Shown piece by piece: positions 61,838 through 64,000 of a DNA stretch of 64,000 nt. The stretch lies in the NCBI RefSeq assembly GCF_000816845.1, contig NZ_CP006877.1, positions 3,226,001 to 3,290,000 of the forward strand. Reading direction: 5' to 3'. The first letter of the stretch is position 1. Every line of letters begins with the position of its first letter. This DNA comes from Rhizobium gallicum bv. gallicum R602sp. Lineage in GTDB: Bacteria; Pseudomonadota; Alphaproteobacteria; Rhizobiales; Rhizobiaceae. The translations under genes and the position numbers were made by a program. Below the pieces are notes generated by a model that was not told the DNA's origin, did not search any database, and worked only from the letters and a program-made list of their open reading frames with translations.

Positions 61838-61955
61838 GACCTGGCGGCGACCGACTCTCCCGCGTCTTGAGACGAAGTACCATAGGCGCTGGGGCGTTTC
61901 ACGGCCGTGTTCGGAAAGGGAACGGGTGCAGCCACCCCGCCATAACCACCAGGTC
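61838..61955 (-). rRNA. rrf: 5S ribosomal RNA
   Basis: On the minus strand the sequence starts GACCTGGTGGTTATGGCGGG and ends CGCCGCCAGGTC; the two ends pair to form helix I. The internal parts CCCGTTCCCTTTCCGAACAC and GAGAGTCGGTCGCC are typical of alphaproteobacterial 5S rRNA. It is about 118 nt long and lies between 23S and tRNA-fMet. Ends may be off by a few bases. Confidence 0.93.
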
Positions 61956-62049
61956 AGCGAAGCGCAACGATTTGAGAAGCTGGAGAAGTTTTCACTTCGT
62001 TTTTTTTGAACACGTCTTGACCGGTAAGGGTCAGGCTCATTTTGATGAG

Positions 62050-64000
<1,951 letters not shown>

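Overview
The window reads as a GC-rich alphaproteobacterial genome segment, most likely from the Rhizobiaceae. The support is a fixNOQP/fixIS-type cbb3 oxidase operon, FixJ-like response regulators, TPR proteins of the rhizobial adenylate-cyclase-associated type, and a 23S-5S-tRNA-fMet rRNA operon end typical of Rhizobiales. The taxon is inferred from gene content only; no database was searched.

Layout. 0-9 kb: the 3' part of a TPR protein, a decayed CRP/FNR-type regulator, a small secreted protein, then a tightly overlapping leftward operon ccoN-ccoO-ccoQ-ccoP-orf63-DUF2189-ccoI-ccoS-orf43 for a high-affinity cytochrome cbb3 oxidase and its copper-dependent assembly. ccoG/fixG and ccoH/fixH are not present. 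9-14.5 kb: a large MscS-type channel and a two-gene HlyD/small-membrane-protein unit. 14.5-17 kb: a TPR/TolB-like protein with a duplicated N-terminal module, bracketed by 11-bp inverted repeats and abutting a truncated aldehyde dehydrogenase. 17-23.2 kb: a GntR regulator, a LysR regulator, and a tautomerase plus three-gene ABC importer operon ending in a clear terminator. 23.6-27.9 kb: a decay zone with a broken cyclase/TPR gene, a RelE/DinJ-like toxin-antitoxin pair, a frameshifted IS1595-type transposase and an AraC regulator with a decayed duplicate of its tail.

28-43 kb: an accessory redox/detoxification region with an alpha/beta hydrolase, an FAD oxidoreductase, two diverged copies of a cupin + NAD(P)-binding protein + metallo-beta-lactamase-fold set, an FMN reductase and a nitroreductase, interspersed with IS5 and IS110 relics and other gene fragments. 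43-50 kb: a four-gene overlapping two-component operon (MASE1-PASx4 histidine kinase with three response regulators) and a second, partly decayed copy of its regulator pair. 49.6-57.5 kb: LysR regulators with an SDR, a pirin, a flavin-dependent monooxygenase-like protein, an NTF2-like protein and an isochorismatase; two LysR paralogues share upstream DNA that is also found in front of the pirin gene.

57.7-64 kb: a ParE/RHH toxin-antitoxin pair, a phage-type integrase split by a complete IS66 element (12-bp terminal repeats, 8-bp target duplication), and the 3' end of an rRNA operon (23S, 5S, tRNA-fMet, terminator), all read leftwards. An integrase next to a tRNA gene, many IS relics and at least a dozen gene fragments suggest that much of the window is an old, eroding accessory region beside an rrn operon. 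No CRISPR array, prophage structural module or recognisable defence island was seen.
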